NCBI GenBank assembly: GCA_016788295.1
Contig: JAEUSY010000033.1
Span: forward strand, 1-43,599
DNA length: 43,599 nt
Reading direction: 5' to 3'
DNA from: Flavobacteriales bacterium
GTDB taxonomy: Bacteria > Bacteroidota > Bacteroidia > Flavobacteriales_F > PHOS-HE28
The notes below the pieces were generated by a model. It had not been told where the DNA came from, made no database searches, and worked only from the letters and a program-made list of their open reading frames with translations. A program made the translations under genes and the position numbers. Position 1 is the stretch's first letter. Each line of letters starts with the position of its first letter. Positions 16,508-24,005 of the stretch are shown piece after piece.

Positions 16508-16852
16508 ATGAAATTGCCAAACACCCAAAGCAACATGCCGATCATCATAGAAGTACTTGAACCCGTACACGGTAAGCTCGTTGAATTCAAGGTCACCTGG
16601 ACGAACGATCTTGAGCTTGGGCCGGTGTACATGGATGAAATAGAGGATGGGGCGCCCCGCCACGCCATTGTTTTCTTCAAGGTCAGAGAAGGGAATGGTC
16701 TGGAGAAGAGTTCTGAGACATTCAGTACGGGCATCACTCAAGATGACACCCATGCCATTGAACAGACGTTCACTGCATTGGCCGTACTAGGGGATCAGAT
16801 CGTAGCAAAGGACAGGAAACGGGTGCGGAATGCACGAAGCTCCATGCAGTAA
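16508..16852 (+). CDS. Unknown small protein between regulator and kinase (114 aa)
   Basis: The ATG follows directly on the stop codon of the response regulator and the 3' end overlaps the kinase start by 23 nt, so it sits tightly within the operon. A second possible start is at 16535 (MPIIIEVLEPVHG). No signal peptide or membrane segment; the protein is acidic in the middle (DLELGPVYMDEIEDGAPRHA) and basic at the end (KDRKRVRNARSSMQ). No family is recognised. The composition looks like a folded cytoplasmic protein. Position suggests a modulator of the two-component system, which is inference only. An antisense frame (16355-16753) is open but overlaps the regulator and was rejected. Confidence 0.6.
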   Translation: MKLPNTQSNMPIIIEVLEPVHGKLVEFKVTWTNDLELGPVYMDEIEDGAPRHAIVFFKVREGNGLEKSSETFSTGITQDDTHAIEQTFTALAVLGDQIVAKDRKRVRNARSSMQ

Positions 16853-18932
16853 GGCAGGGTCGGTCTTGAGCCAGGCTGTTCCTCGCCGTGTTTTCAAATG
16901 GGGGGTGCTGGTTCTGCCCCTCCTATTCTTTGGATGGGCGGTAACTCTTCGGGCTGGCAATGGCCAGTTGGACCTGTCCAAATTGCAGAAGCGATCTACG
17001 CAGCTCCTGGATGCCCGGGATGATGTGGCCATGGAGCGTTTTCTGGACAGCCTTGCACGGCTAGCTTCGAAGGATGCCGATCATGCCTTCGCAAACCGCC
17101 TTATGCAGGCGCGATGGTACCGGCACACCGCACGCCAGCATGAAGCGTTCCGGATACTGGACAGCTTGAAGCGTACCGTTCCCAACGACGCCTGGGAGCC
17201 GACCTATCTGGTGAACTACCAATTGGCCAAAACGCTGGACGGGTTGGGTCTTCCAGCACAGGCGAGGAGTGCGGCGACCACGGCGCGAGATGCGGCCAAG
17301 GCCATGGGCCGTTCGGAGGAGACCCTCCAGATGGAGCTCCTTTTGGCGGAGATCGACCTGAACGACGCGCGCTATGATGATGCCCTTGCTGACTTCCATC
17401 GCAGCCTGGGTATTTCCCGCAAGGAACGCAGCGTGGAAGGCATCGGAAGGAGCTTGGTCGGCATTGGGAACGTGCATTACCATCAGGAGCAGGACTCGGT
17501 CGCGCTGGTCTGGTACAGGCAAGCCTACGAGCATGCGCTCATATCGAATGATGCCGGGCTGATCCTGAGCGCCGCGTTGAACATTGGTGCGGCCATGACC
17601 TACGTGGAAGGCGAGGAGGCCGCCATGGGTTTCTATCGCTCCATTCTGGATTCCACAGATACCGATTGGTTCCCCAGGATCAGGGCGGACATCCTGACCA
17701 ACCTGGCCAGCCTGCATTCGGACCTCGACCAGCACGAACAGGCATTACGCGTGCTTCAAGATGCCCTTGCCATCTACGCCGAGGAACGCGACACCGTGAG
17801 CATGGCCCAGCTGGACCTCTACAGGGCAACGGCCCTATGGGCGCTGGGGCGAAAGGATGAGGCATTGACCGAGGTGAAGCTGGCCATACGTCGCTCCTCC
17901 GCGCTCACCTTACGTGGACAGGCCTGGTTGAAACGCGCCGACTACCTAAGCTCCATGGGGCGCTGGGCGGAGGCGTTCGAGGCGTTGTCCATGGGGCATG
18001 CATTGAACGACAGCCTGGCCCGCCGTCGCTTCTCGCAGAGCATCGCTGCCGCGCAGGTGCAGTACGAGACCGCCGAGAAGGATCTCCGCATCTTCGAACA
18101 GACCCAAACTATCGCCCTCGCCGCCGCCGAGGACCGCCGCAAGAACATCCAACGCATCGCCCTGGGGATCTCAGCGCTGGCCGTCACCGTCATCGCACTG
18201 CTCCTGGCGCGTTCCTTGCGCAACCGTCGTCGCCTGGCCGAGCAGGAACGGAAACTCCATGCTCAACAGGTGGATGAACTCCTCAAACGCAGCGAGATCG
18301 AAGCGCTCAACGCAATGATGGAAGGCCAAGAGAAGGAACGTGATCGGGTGGCCAAGGACCTGCACGACCGCTTGGGCAGCATGCTCAGCGCCATCAAGCA
18401 CCAGATCGATGGGCTCGATGCCACCGTGCTGGAGCTGAAGGAGGAGCAGCGCGGCCAGTATCGCAAGGTGAACAGGCTGTTGGACGAGGCGGTGGGCGAA
18501 GTACGCCGCATCTCGCACGACATGGTCTCGGTCACCCTCGCCCGGTTCGGTCTCGAGAAGGCCTTGGAGGACCTGTGCGACAGTGTGCGCGTGAACGGGG
18601 GAATGACCGTGGAACTATCGCTGTTCGGCTTGGAGAAGCGCATGGACCGGTCCATGGAGATCACGCTGTACCGCATCGTGCAGGAACTGGTGAGCAATGT
18701 GCTCAAGCACGCCGCTGCCAAGGAGCTGAGCATCGGAGTGACCCGCAGCCCGGGACGCATCAGCGTGATCGTGGCCGATGATGGCAGGGGCTTCGATCCG
18801 CATGCTGTCGTGGGCGGCATCGGCCTCGCCAACGTGCGTGCCCGGGCGGCCGCCATTGGCGCACAGATCACTGTGAACAGCACGCCCGGCAAGGGCACAA
18901 CGGTGAGCGTCGAAGGGCCGGTGATGGAGTAG
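16830..18932 (+). CDS. TPR-containing sensor histidine kinase (HisKA_3 type)
   Basis: 700 residues. An N-terminal hydrophobic segment (about 23-40, WGVLVLPLLFFGWAVTLRAG) acts as signal or anchor. About 60-420 are tetratricopeptide repeats, predicted to be periplasmic. A membrane helix follows at about 443-463 (IALGISALAVTVIALLLARS), then a coiled coil. The HisKA_3 dimerisation domain has the phospho-accepting His512 (DRVAKDLHDRLGSML). The ATP-binding domain has the N box around Asn623 (QELVSNVLKHA), DDGRGFD (650-656) and GIGLANVRARA. It pairs with the response regulator upstream. TPR sensors usually detect proteins or peptides rather than small ligands. The ATG at 16830 overlaps the preceding gene by 23 nt. 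Confidence 0.93.
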   Translation: MHEAPCSKAGSVLSQAVPRRVFKWGVLVLPLLFFGWAVTLRAGNGQLDLSKLQKRSTQLLDARDDVAMERFLDSLARLASKDADHAFANRLMQARWYRHTARQHEAFRILDSLKRTVPNDAWEPTYLVNYQLAKTLDGLGLPAQARSAATTARDAAKAMGRSEETLQMELLLAEIDLNDARYDDALADFHRSLGISRKERSVEGIGRSLVGIGNVHYHQEQDSVALVWYRQAYEHALISNDAGLILSAALNIGAAMTYVEGEEAAMGFYRSILDSTDTDWFPRIRADILTNLASLHSDLDQHEQALRVLQDALAIYAEERDTVSMAQLDLYRATALWALGRKDEALTEVKLAIRRSSALTLRGQAWLKRADYLSSMGRWAEAFEALSMGHALNDSLARRRFSQSIAAAQVQYETAEKDLRIFEQTQTIALAAAEDRRKNIQRIALGISALAVTVIALLLARSLRNRRRLAEQERKLHAQQVDELLKRSEIEALNAMMEGQEKERDRVAKDLHDRLGSMLSAIKHQIDGLDATVLELKEEQRGQYRKVNRLLDEAVGEVRRISHDMVSVTLARFGLEKALEDLCDSVRVNGGMTVELSLFGLEKRMDRSMEITLYRIVQELVSNVLKHAAAKELSIGVTRSPGRISVIVADDGRGFDPHAVVGGIGLANVRARAAAIGAQITVNSTPGKGTTVSVEGPVME

Positions 18933-18950
18933 GGGGCATCCGGTGCACTA

Positions 18951-19007
18951 TCCGTGGTAATACCGGAGAGCAGGTATTGTGGTCGGAATTCACAGGTCAC
19001 TTCTTCG
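18951..19007 (+). promoter_or_regulatory. Predicted operator and promoter of the secreted-protein gene at 19033 (site 2)
   Basis: TCCGTGGTAATACCGGA (18951-18967) includes the dyad GGTA-A-TACC. It is followed by a GGTATT hexamer at 18973-18978, then 21 nt, then CTTCTTCG at 19000-19007, a weak -7 box. AATACC (18959-18964) and GGTATT (18973-18978) also form a 6-bp inverted repeat. The hexamer-to-box spacing equals that of sites 1 and 3. TCCGTGGT and ATACCGGA also occur, 3 nt further apart, on the minus strand of site 1. Confidence 0.55.
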
Positions 19008-19032
19008 TGCCCTTGAACAACACCATCCTACC

Positions 19033-19674
19033 ATGAAAACACTTCAGATCCTTGTCGCTGCTTGGTTGTGCTGTACGTCCAGCGCCTCCATGGCACAAAC
19101 ATCCGCTCGCATGGCTTCCGGCTCCGCCGGATGTGGTAACCAGCCGCACACGCCGGCCTTCACTGGTGGCAACGCTCCCGGACTGTCTGTTAACACTACA
19201 CCCTCTACAGCGGATGTCGCCATTGTTGTGCAGCAGACCACCGTTGAACGCACCGCCGATGGCAACTGGTCCTTCCGAGTGGCGGTGGCCAACGACAATG
19301 GGAACAACTGCACTCCAATGGACAACAGCCGAGCCATCATCCAGTTGCCGGCCGACTGCCAGGTCATTTCTGTAACAGCTTTGCGGGCTGATGGTACAGC
19401 GGCTTCGTGGACCCAGTGCGGTGCGCAGATCGAGGTGCTGGTGGGGCAGCTATGCCCTGCCAATGGCGCGATAGGCAAGCCTGCGCTCATCACCGTACTT
19501 CTGAAACCATCTGAATACACAGGCGCTGCATGTATTCCAGCCTTCGGTGTCTTCGCCTTCAGCAGCATGCCCGACCATGTTCCGGGGAACAACGGATGGT
19601 GGTGGCGTGAGCATTGCACCGATGGACGCACGTGGTACCCGAAAGAGCAACCAGAACCGACCAGAGCACGTTGA
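19033..19674 (+). CDS. Secreted protein with Ig-like DUF11-type fold, unknown function
   Basis: 213 residues from the ATG at 19033. Signal peptide about 1-21 (CCTSSASMAQ). The mature part reads as a single beta-sandwich like those of DUF11/conserved-repeat proteins (ADVAIVVQQTTVERTADGNW, FRVAVANDNGNNCT, AIIQLPADCQVISV, IGKPALITVLLKPSEY). It ends in a tryptophan-rich piece (GNNGWWWREHCTDGRTWYP), with six cysteines in the mature part. No T9SS sorting domain is visible, so it is probably periplasmic or exported otherwise. It follows the histidine kinase by 100 nt but has its own predicted promoter carrying the cassette operator. A strong terminator hairpin lies directly downstream. Confidence 0.75.
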   Translation: MKTLQILVAAWLCCTSSASMAQTSARMASGSAGCGNQPHTPAFTGGNAPGLSVNTTPSTADVAIVVQQTTVERTADGNWSFRVAVANDNGNNCTPMDNSRAIIQLPADCQVISVTALRADGTAASWTQCGAQIEVLVGQLCPANGAIGKPALITVLLKPSEYTGAACIPAFGVFAFSSMPDHVPGNNGWWWREHCTDGRTWYPKEQPEPTRAR

Positions 19675-19692
19675 TCGCTGCAGATCAATGAT

Positions 19693-19724
19693 GAAGGGCT
19701 TCCAAATGGAGGCCCTTCTCCTTT
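19693..19724 (+). terminator. Rho-independent terminator after the 19033 gene
   Basis: An 11-bp stem (19693-19703 with 19708-19718, one T-G wobble) closed by an AAAT loop and followed by TCCTTT. It separates the gene at 19033 from the gene at 19831, so the latter needs its own promoter. Confidence 0.75.
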
Positions 19725-19783
19725 CCGCATGGTGCCAAAATGTTGAGCAGCCCTTGTTATTGGCCTTGGGTAGCTTGTTTCAG

Positions 19784-19826
19784 GGTTTTCCGGTATTGTG
19801 CTGGGCCTCCTCCATGGGTCTTTTTG
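19784..19826 (+). promoter_or_regulatory. Predicted operator and promoter of the T9SS cargo gene at 19831 (site 3)
   Basis: GGTTTTCCGGTATT at 19784-19797, identical over 14 nt to site 1, then 21 nt, then the -7-like TCTTTTTG at 19819-19826, which ends 4 nt before the ATG at 19831. The two GG(T)TTT/GGTATT units are in direct orientation 8 nt apart, as in site 1. Confidence 0.6.
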
Positions 19827-19830
19827 TGTA

Positions 19831-21270
19831 ATGAAAGAGTTCGAGGACGGAATTGACGTTCGAGCAGATTCGGAGTCCTCGTCAGCTGCTCACCTTGAGA
19901 CAAGGCGTTTGTACAGCAATGTTCTCATGGTGGTCGTCTTCTGCTCCCTACTTACCGCTTCTGGTCCGGCGCAATGGACGCCTGCGGTCAATGCGATCAA
20001 GCTTCCGGATTCACTCGTTTTCGTTACCGCAGGCACTGTTACGAACACATCGTTGGTATGGCATCCGGTTGCCCAGCGCTATTACTCAGTGCGTGTTGGG
20101 AACGTGGGCTTCCCATTGGAAACATGGCTTCCCACAGGTGGCCTGTCCATCGCTCAGACCACGGCCGGTGTGGATACCCGAGGAATGTGGTACAACCCGG
20201 CCACCGCACAGGTGGAACGGAATTGTTTCGCGACCGTGGGCTGGGCGAGCATGGAGGTCGATGGGTCACTGAATGCTACAAATACCTTTACCGTTCTTCT
20301 AACTGGGCAACTACAGCCGACCGCACAGTCCATGGGCGTTCTGGAACCGGCCACGAACTCGGTGCTATTCTACAGTGCAGGGAACCTTCAGGTGCGCAGT
20401 CGAGCCACGGGTCTGGTGGTCCAGACCTTGCCGTTGACGGGTACCCCGCTGACATCGGTGAGCGCGGATTGTCTGATCTACACCGGACAATTGGGCTATG
20501 AGATCGGCCTTTTGGACTATGTGAACAAACGCGTTTTACTATTCAGCCGAGCCACCGGTGCATTCTCAGGTATGAGCCAGCTGCCAGCCACTGCAGTGAC
20601 TGCGGCTGCATACCGCCTCGGGTACACCAACGACCGATTTTGGCTGTTCAATAGCGCCACCAAAACGTGGAACGCGTACTGCATTTGGACACAGCAGTGT
20701 TCGATGATCCTTCCCGTGGAATTGATCGGATGGAGCGCAAGATGTGATGGCGGAAAGGCACACCTTTCTTGGACCACGGCCAGCGAACACAACAGCAGCC
20801 ACTTCGCCTTGGAACGCAGCACGGATGCAGTAAAATGGGAAGCATTGGGCGAGGTGCCCGCAGCAGGCTACAGCCAGCAGATAATCGAATACACCTTGAC
20901 CGATGCACAGGTACCTTCCGGAGCGGTTGTCTACTACCGCTTGCGCCAAGTGGACCTCGATGGTCGCGAGGAAGTATTCGCGGCTCTGTCCGTGGAGCGT
21001 TGCGACGAGGAACAGGTTAAGCTTGCCGTGCTGCCGAATCCCACCGATGGATGGGTCACGATCGGTTGGCACGCTGTGCAAGAGAGCGGGCCGGTCAGCG
21101 CGTTGCGCGTGTTGGATGTCCACGGACGCATCGTCCATGAGCAGTTAGTCGCCCCCGAAGCGATAGCCGCAACACAGGACCTGACCGCGCTCGCCGCTGG
21201 AACCTATATCGTGATCGCGCTTGACAAGGTGGGTATGCGCGTTGCGACAGCGCGGCTGGTCAGGCGTTGA
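19831..21270 (+). CDS. Large secreted protein with T9SS sorting domain, probable propeller N-terminus
   Basis: 479 residues from the ATG at 19831; the start is supported by the -7 box 4 nt upstream. The first 30 residues are hydrophilic, then a signal peptide core follows (LMVVVFCSLLTASGPAQ), an unusually long n-region; a later ATG at 19927 is possible. Residues 50-300 have propeller-like repeats (QRYYSVRVGNVGFPLETWLP, GVLEPATNSVLFYSAG, LLDYVNKRVLLFSRATG, FWLFNSATKTWNAY). Next is the T9SS cargo linker (LPVELIGWSA, YYRLRQVDLDG) and a type A sorting domain (LAVLPNPTDGWVTIG, LAAGTYIVIAL). Predicted to be moved to the cell surface through T9SS. The N-terminal function is unknown. The promoter shares the cassette operator, so it is a likely target of the neighbouring regulator. 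Confidence 0.8.
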   Translation: MKEFEDGIDVRADSESSSAAHLETRRLYSNVLMVVVFCSLLTASGPAQWTPAVNAIKLPDSLVFVTAGTVTNTSLVWHPVAQRYYSVRVGNVGFPLETWLPTGGLSIAQTTAGVDTRGMWYNPATAQVERNCFATVGWASMEVDGSLNATNTFTVLLTGQLQPTAQSMGVLEPATNSVLFYSAGNLQVRSRATGLVVQTLPLTGTPLTSVSADCLIYTGQLGYEIGLLDYVNKRVLLFSRATGAFSGMSQLPATAVTAAAYRLGYTNDRFWLFNSATKTWNAYCIWTQQCSMILPVELIGWSARCDGGKAHLSWTTASEHNSSHFALERSTDAVKWEALGEVPAAGYSQQIIEYTLTDAQVPSGAVVYYRLRQVDLDGREEVFAALSVERCDEEQVKLAVLPNPTDGWVTIGWHAVQESGPVSALRVLDVHGRIVHEQLVAPEAIAATQDLTALAAGTYIVIALDKVGMRVATARLVRR

Positions 21271-21307
21271 TCGGCTACCTCTTTGGAATACGTCTGACTA
21301 AATTGGC

Positions 21308-21492
21308 CAGATCCCCAATGCGCGAAAACTGAGGTCGGCTTCATCACCGGTGTGTTGGGCCACTGCTGCATTATCGTGAGCGGTGCCGACGAGAGCGCGG
21401 CGGCCAAGAAGGCCGTGATGGGCAAATGCGGCATCCACGTGGTGGACAGTCCGGCAACGATCGGTGCGAAGGTGAAGGAGGTGCTGGGCTGA
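21308..21492 (+). pseudogene. Broken copy of the sucD 3' end
   Basis: In frame this reads [20 protein letters not shown] and then runs through to the sucD C-terminus ([15 protein letters not shown], stop). Against sucD, 21373-21492 differs at only 3 of 120 nt (two amino-acid changes, Arg to Gly and Glu to Lys). Further upstream similarity fades: about 24 nt are missing before the phosphohistidine loop, and the segment before 21331 is hardly recognisable. There is no start codon or N-terminal four-fifths, so it is a remnant. It marks the right edge of the two-component cassette. Confidence 0.85.
21373..21492 (+). repeat. Direct repeat, right copy: 3' end of sucD
   Basis: Partner of 15664-15783 in the same orientation, 117/120 identical, ending at the stop codon in both copies. 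The 5.7-kb distance contains only the regulatory cassette. Sequence after the stop differs between copies. Confidence 0.9.
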
Positions 21493-21533
21493 GGCGGACC
21501 TCAGTGCCGATTGGATCCGCAGAGGCGCAGCCG

Positions 21534-22223
21534 CTATTCGCTCCCCCCATCGTCGCTCGACGGCCTCAAGGGCGTAGGTCTTTGTGTTTGGATGCGGTAA
21601 CTGATACCGAGCAATAGGCTGCCCCGGAAGTTGACCGGTGGCGCTTCGGTAATTTCTCCACCTGTGCGATCATCGATCCAGGAGCCTGGATCCAGAGGGA
21701 ACAAGCAAGTGACACCGAATAGAAGGCTAACCCTTTGGCCGTAACGGCTGATTACCGTGGCCGAGATGGAGTTCCGACCGAAGCTCACATCCGGACCTGC
21801 TGGCTGTCCATTTTCATCATCTATAGCGTAGCCGTATACGGAGTAATTCCAGCCGATGGTCGTCGCCAGTTCGAACTTCCGGGACTTGATCATTGCATAG
21901 CCCGCGGAAAGACCCAACGAAGTGTAGGACGTTCTGGCACGTGAGGAATCGCTTCGTGTACTGCCGCTTGCGGTGGTGTAGTGCATCTCCATCACAACTC
22001 CTGGACCACCCGAGCCATAGAGCATTAGGCCGCCGCGATAGGGTTGGTCGAGTGGGGCGGGAAGCCCTGCCTCCACGACCAATTTCTCGAATTCACGAGC
22101 ATCTGTCAGGTCCATGCAGGAGACTAATGCCATATGGGTCATGGATGACGTATCACGCTGGGCTGAACATACCGTGTTCATGAAGGCCCAGGTACAAGTG
22201 AGCAGGAAGCATGCCGGGCGCAT
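21534..22223 (-). CDS. Secreted beta-rich protein, possible outer-membrane barrel
   Basis: 229 residues. Signal peptide about 1-21 (FMNTVCSAQ). The middle and end hold alternating strands ending in aromatic residues (SLGLSAGYAMIKSRKFELAT, TIGWNYSVYGYAI, ISATVISRYGQRVSLLFGV, NFRGSLLLGISYRIQ), like small outer-membrane barrels, followed by a hydrophilic tail (TPLRPSSDDGGSE). No family is recognised with confidence. It lies just outside the sucD repeat and points toward the cassette. No site like the GGTATT operator was found in front of it. Confidence 0.6.
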   Translation of the reverse strand: MRPACFLLTCTWAFMNTVCSAQRDTSSMTHMALVSCMDLTDAREFEKLVVEAGLPAPLDQPYRGGLMLYGSGGPGVVMEMHYTTASGSTRSDSSRARTSYTSLGLSAGYAMIKSRKFELATTIGWNYSVYGYAIDDENGQPAGPDVSFGRNSISATVISRYGQRVSLLFGVTCLFPLDPGSWIDDRTGGEITEAPPVNFRGSLLLGISYRIQTQRPTPLRPSSDDGGSE

Positions 22224-22265
22224 ATGAATGGTGAACGCTAATTCAACTTGGATAGTCTTGCATAT

Positions 22266-23075
22266 TCAAGCCAATGGGCTTCGCTCATCGCCAAGCGTGC
22301 GCTTGTCGTGGTAGGCGATGACGTCGTCCACGGAATCACGCCCGATCACTTCCACCATCCGACAGACCTTAAACCCGCGGCTACGCTCGTTGTAGGCCTG
22401 CACCCAGGCACCAAGGGTCGAACGCATTTGCTCGTCGTAAGGGACCACTAGCCGTATCGGCTTCTGCTGGATCCTATGCGGCTTTGGGGTCAATCTGGCG
22501 CGATAGCAATCCTGCCTGCGGCACATCATCGCGTAGAGCGGATCACTGTTCAAGGCCTCGAACAGTTTGGCAACGGCCCTTTCCTGGGGAGCCATCTGTA
22601 TTCCTGTGATAATGACCCGAAAGCCGCTGTGCGTTTCGTAGATCCGGAAGCCTGTCCTTTGGTCCATTGTTCCGGCGATCTTCCTGATGTGCTCCAGCGT
22701 GCGCTCTTTCGCAGGTCGACGGTCACGTTTGAACAACTGCGCCCATAGGCTCTGATACGGCGGTTTGTCCACATCGATCATGATCAGTCGGGCGCAGTTG
22801 AGCACTTCCGCGCCATAGCGGTTCCGTGTGATCACCGCGTCCTTGGTGAGCTCCATCACGATCTCTTCACGGATACAGACCTCGTATTCCGCAGCATGGC
22901 CGGTGGCGTGGTTGTCGATCCGGGCCTGCACGGCTGCGACACGTTCCCGGGCCCTTTGGAGCGCCTCTTCTTCGGACCGGTCAGAGTGCCCAATGAAGGT
23001 GGACAGGTGGTCGGTACGCTGTCCGTCGATCATCAAATGGTCCTGGACCTTGGCCCAGTAACGCGGGATGTTCAT
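22266..23075 (-). CDS. Conserved uncharacterised protein with primase-like DxD motif
   Basis: 269 residues, cytoplasmic, starting MNIPRYWAKVQ. It belongs to what I recall as a widespread family of bacterial proteins of unknown function that share this N-terminus, then RNRYGAEVLNCARLIMIDVD, a GFRIYETHSGFRVIIT segment, SDPLYAMMCRRQDCYRARL and LTPKPHRI. The order of a hydrophobic strand ending DVD, a THSG-like segment and a later basic RARLTPKP motif is reminiscent of archaeo-eukaryotic primase-type folds, but the match is loose and no catalytic assignment is made. It stands alone, with 42 nt to the next stop and 68 nt to the upstream gene. Confidence 0.65.
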   Translation of the reverse strand: MNIPRYWAKVQDHLMIDGQRTDHLSTFIGHSDRSEEEALQRARERVAAVQARIDNHATGHAAEYEVCIREEIVMELTKDAVITRNRYGAEVLNCARLIMIDVDKPPYQSLWAQLFKRDRRPAKERTLEHIRKIAGTMDQRTGFRIYETHSGFRVIITGIQMAPQERAVAKLFEALNSDPLYAMMCRRQDCYRARLTPKPHRIQQKPIRLVVPYDEQMRSTLGAWVQAYNERSRGFKVCRMVEVIGRDSVDDVIAYHDKRTLGDERSPLA

Positions 23076-23143
23076 TGCCTTGAGGAATGGAGGTTCGGTG
23101 TCGTGGAGAGGGTCAGGTCCGGTTGGACAAACGATCGATCGTG

Positions 23144-23935
23144 TCAGGGCTTTCGCAATTGGAAGCGGACATCGCCCATCTGATAGACGTATTCCTCCTC
23201 CGTGGCCAGCATGGGGTAGAGGAGAAGCCGTTGCCCATCGTACGCATAGTGATAGGCGTCCTTGTCCCAGTCGTACTGGCCGGTGAAGAGGAACACGATG
23301 TCCCGGTCATCCAGTCCCTCGGTGAAATCGGTGAGCACAACGGCCTGTTCAATGTCGGGAAGACCGGTCACCATGCCGTTGGCGTAGAATCGCACGGTAT
23401 CACCGGTCACTTGTTCCACGAACACCCCGGAGAATAGGGCGCCGAGTAGGAGTTCCTGTTCGTCTTCAACACGAACGAAGCGACGCACGGGGCCTTGTCG
23501 GGCAGTGCGCAGCTCCAGATGGTCCGGGTCCACGGACCTCACATGGACCATCTCTTCGGCGCTGTATTCGCCCGGCCGGCCAACGAAGCCCTGCCCTTGT
23601 TGATCATAGGCCAGCATCAGCTCCGGACCTCCCTCGTGCGTGGTGATGTAGCTCCAGCGCAGGCTGTCGGCCCCAGCTTGCTCCACGTACATGACGTAGA
23701 TGTCATCCGCCATCGTACGGCAGGCGAATGCAGAGCGCTGTCGGGTCAGGCAGTCACGGTAGTCCTCAGGCATCCAAGTGCCCACGAGATCATTGATCAG
23801 TTGTGCCGGTGGTGTTGAGACGCGAACGGTGGTGCTGTCCGCAATGCCCCCATCGGTAGCAGGTGTTCCGGGGTTCCCGCAGCCAAAGAACGGGAATGTC
23901 ACCAGGATGGCGATGGGTACGTTGATGCGTTGCAT
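23144..23935 (-). CDS. Lipoprotein of unknown function
   Basis: 263 residues from the ATG at 23935. N-terminus MQRINVPIAILVTFPFFGCG is a lipoprotein signal with the lipid-carrying cysteine at residue 19. The mature part is beta-rich and acidic, with VGTWMPEDYRDCLTRQRSAF near its start, which resembles lipocalin-like 'G.W' openings, and YVYQMGDVRFQLRK at the end. No family is recognised. The open frame runs on to 24112 but would overlap fabG, which is divergent with 70 nt between the chosen starts. Confidence 0.65.
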   Translation of the reverse strand: MQRINVPIAILVTFPFFGCGNPGTPATDGGIADSTTVRVSTPPAQLINDLVGTWMPEDYRDCLTRQRSAFACRTMADDIYVMYVEQAGADSLRWSYITTHEGGPELMLAYDQQGQGFVGRPGEYSAEEMVHVRSVDPDHLELRTARQGPVRRFVRVEDEQELLLGALFSGVFVEQVTGDTVRFYANGMVTGLPDIEQAVVLTDFTEGLDDRDIVFLFTGQYDWDKDAYHYAYDGQRLLLYPMLATEEEYVYQMGDVRFQLRKP

Positions 23936-23992
23936 ACACCAAAGAAAATGGTCCAGGTGGAAGTGTCGAACGGGCGGTCGCACGGCGCCGTC

Positions 23993-24000
23993 TATCTTCG
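23993..24000 (+). promoter_or_regulatory. -7 box of fabG
   Basis: TATCTTCG ending 5 nt before the ATG at 24006, so the transcript is predicted to be leaderless. Confidence 0.5.
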
Positions 24001-24005
24001 CCCTC

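Noticed and set aside
16355..16753. Minus-strand frame of 132 residues over the small orphan gene
   Set aside because: It overlaps the regulator's HTH region; the plus-strand frame fits the operon better.
15784..21492. Prophage or transposon interpretation of the cassette
   Set aside because: No integrase, transposase, phage gene or terminal inverted repeats were found; only the sucD direct repeat suggests insertion.
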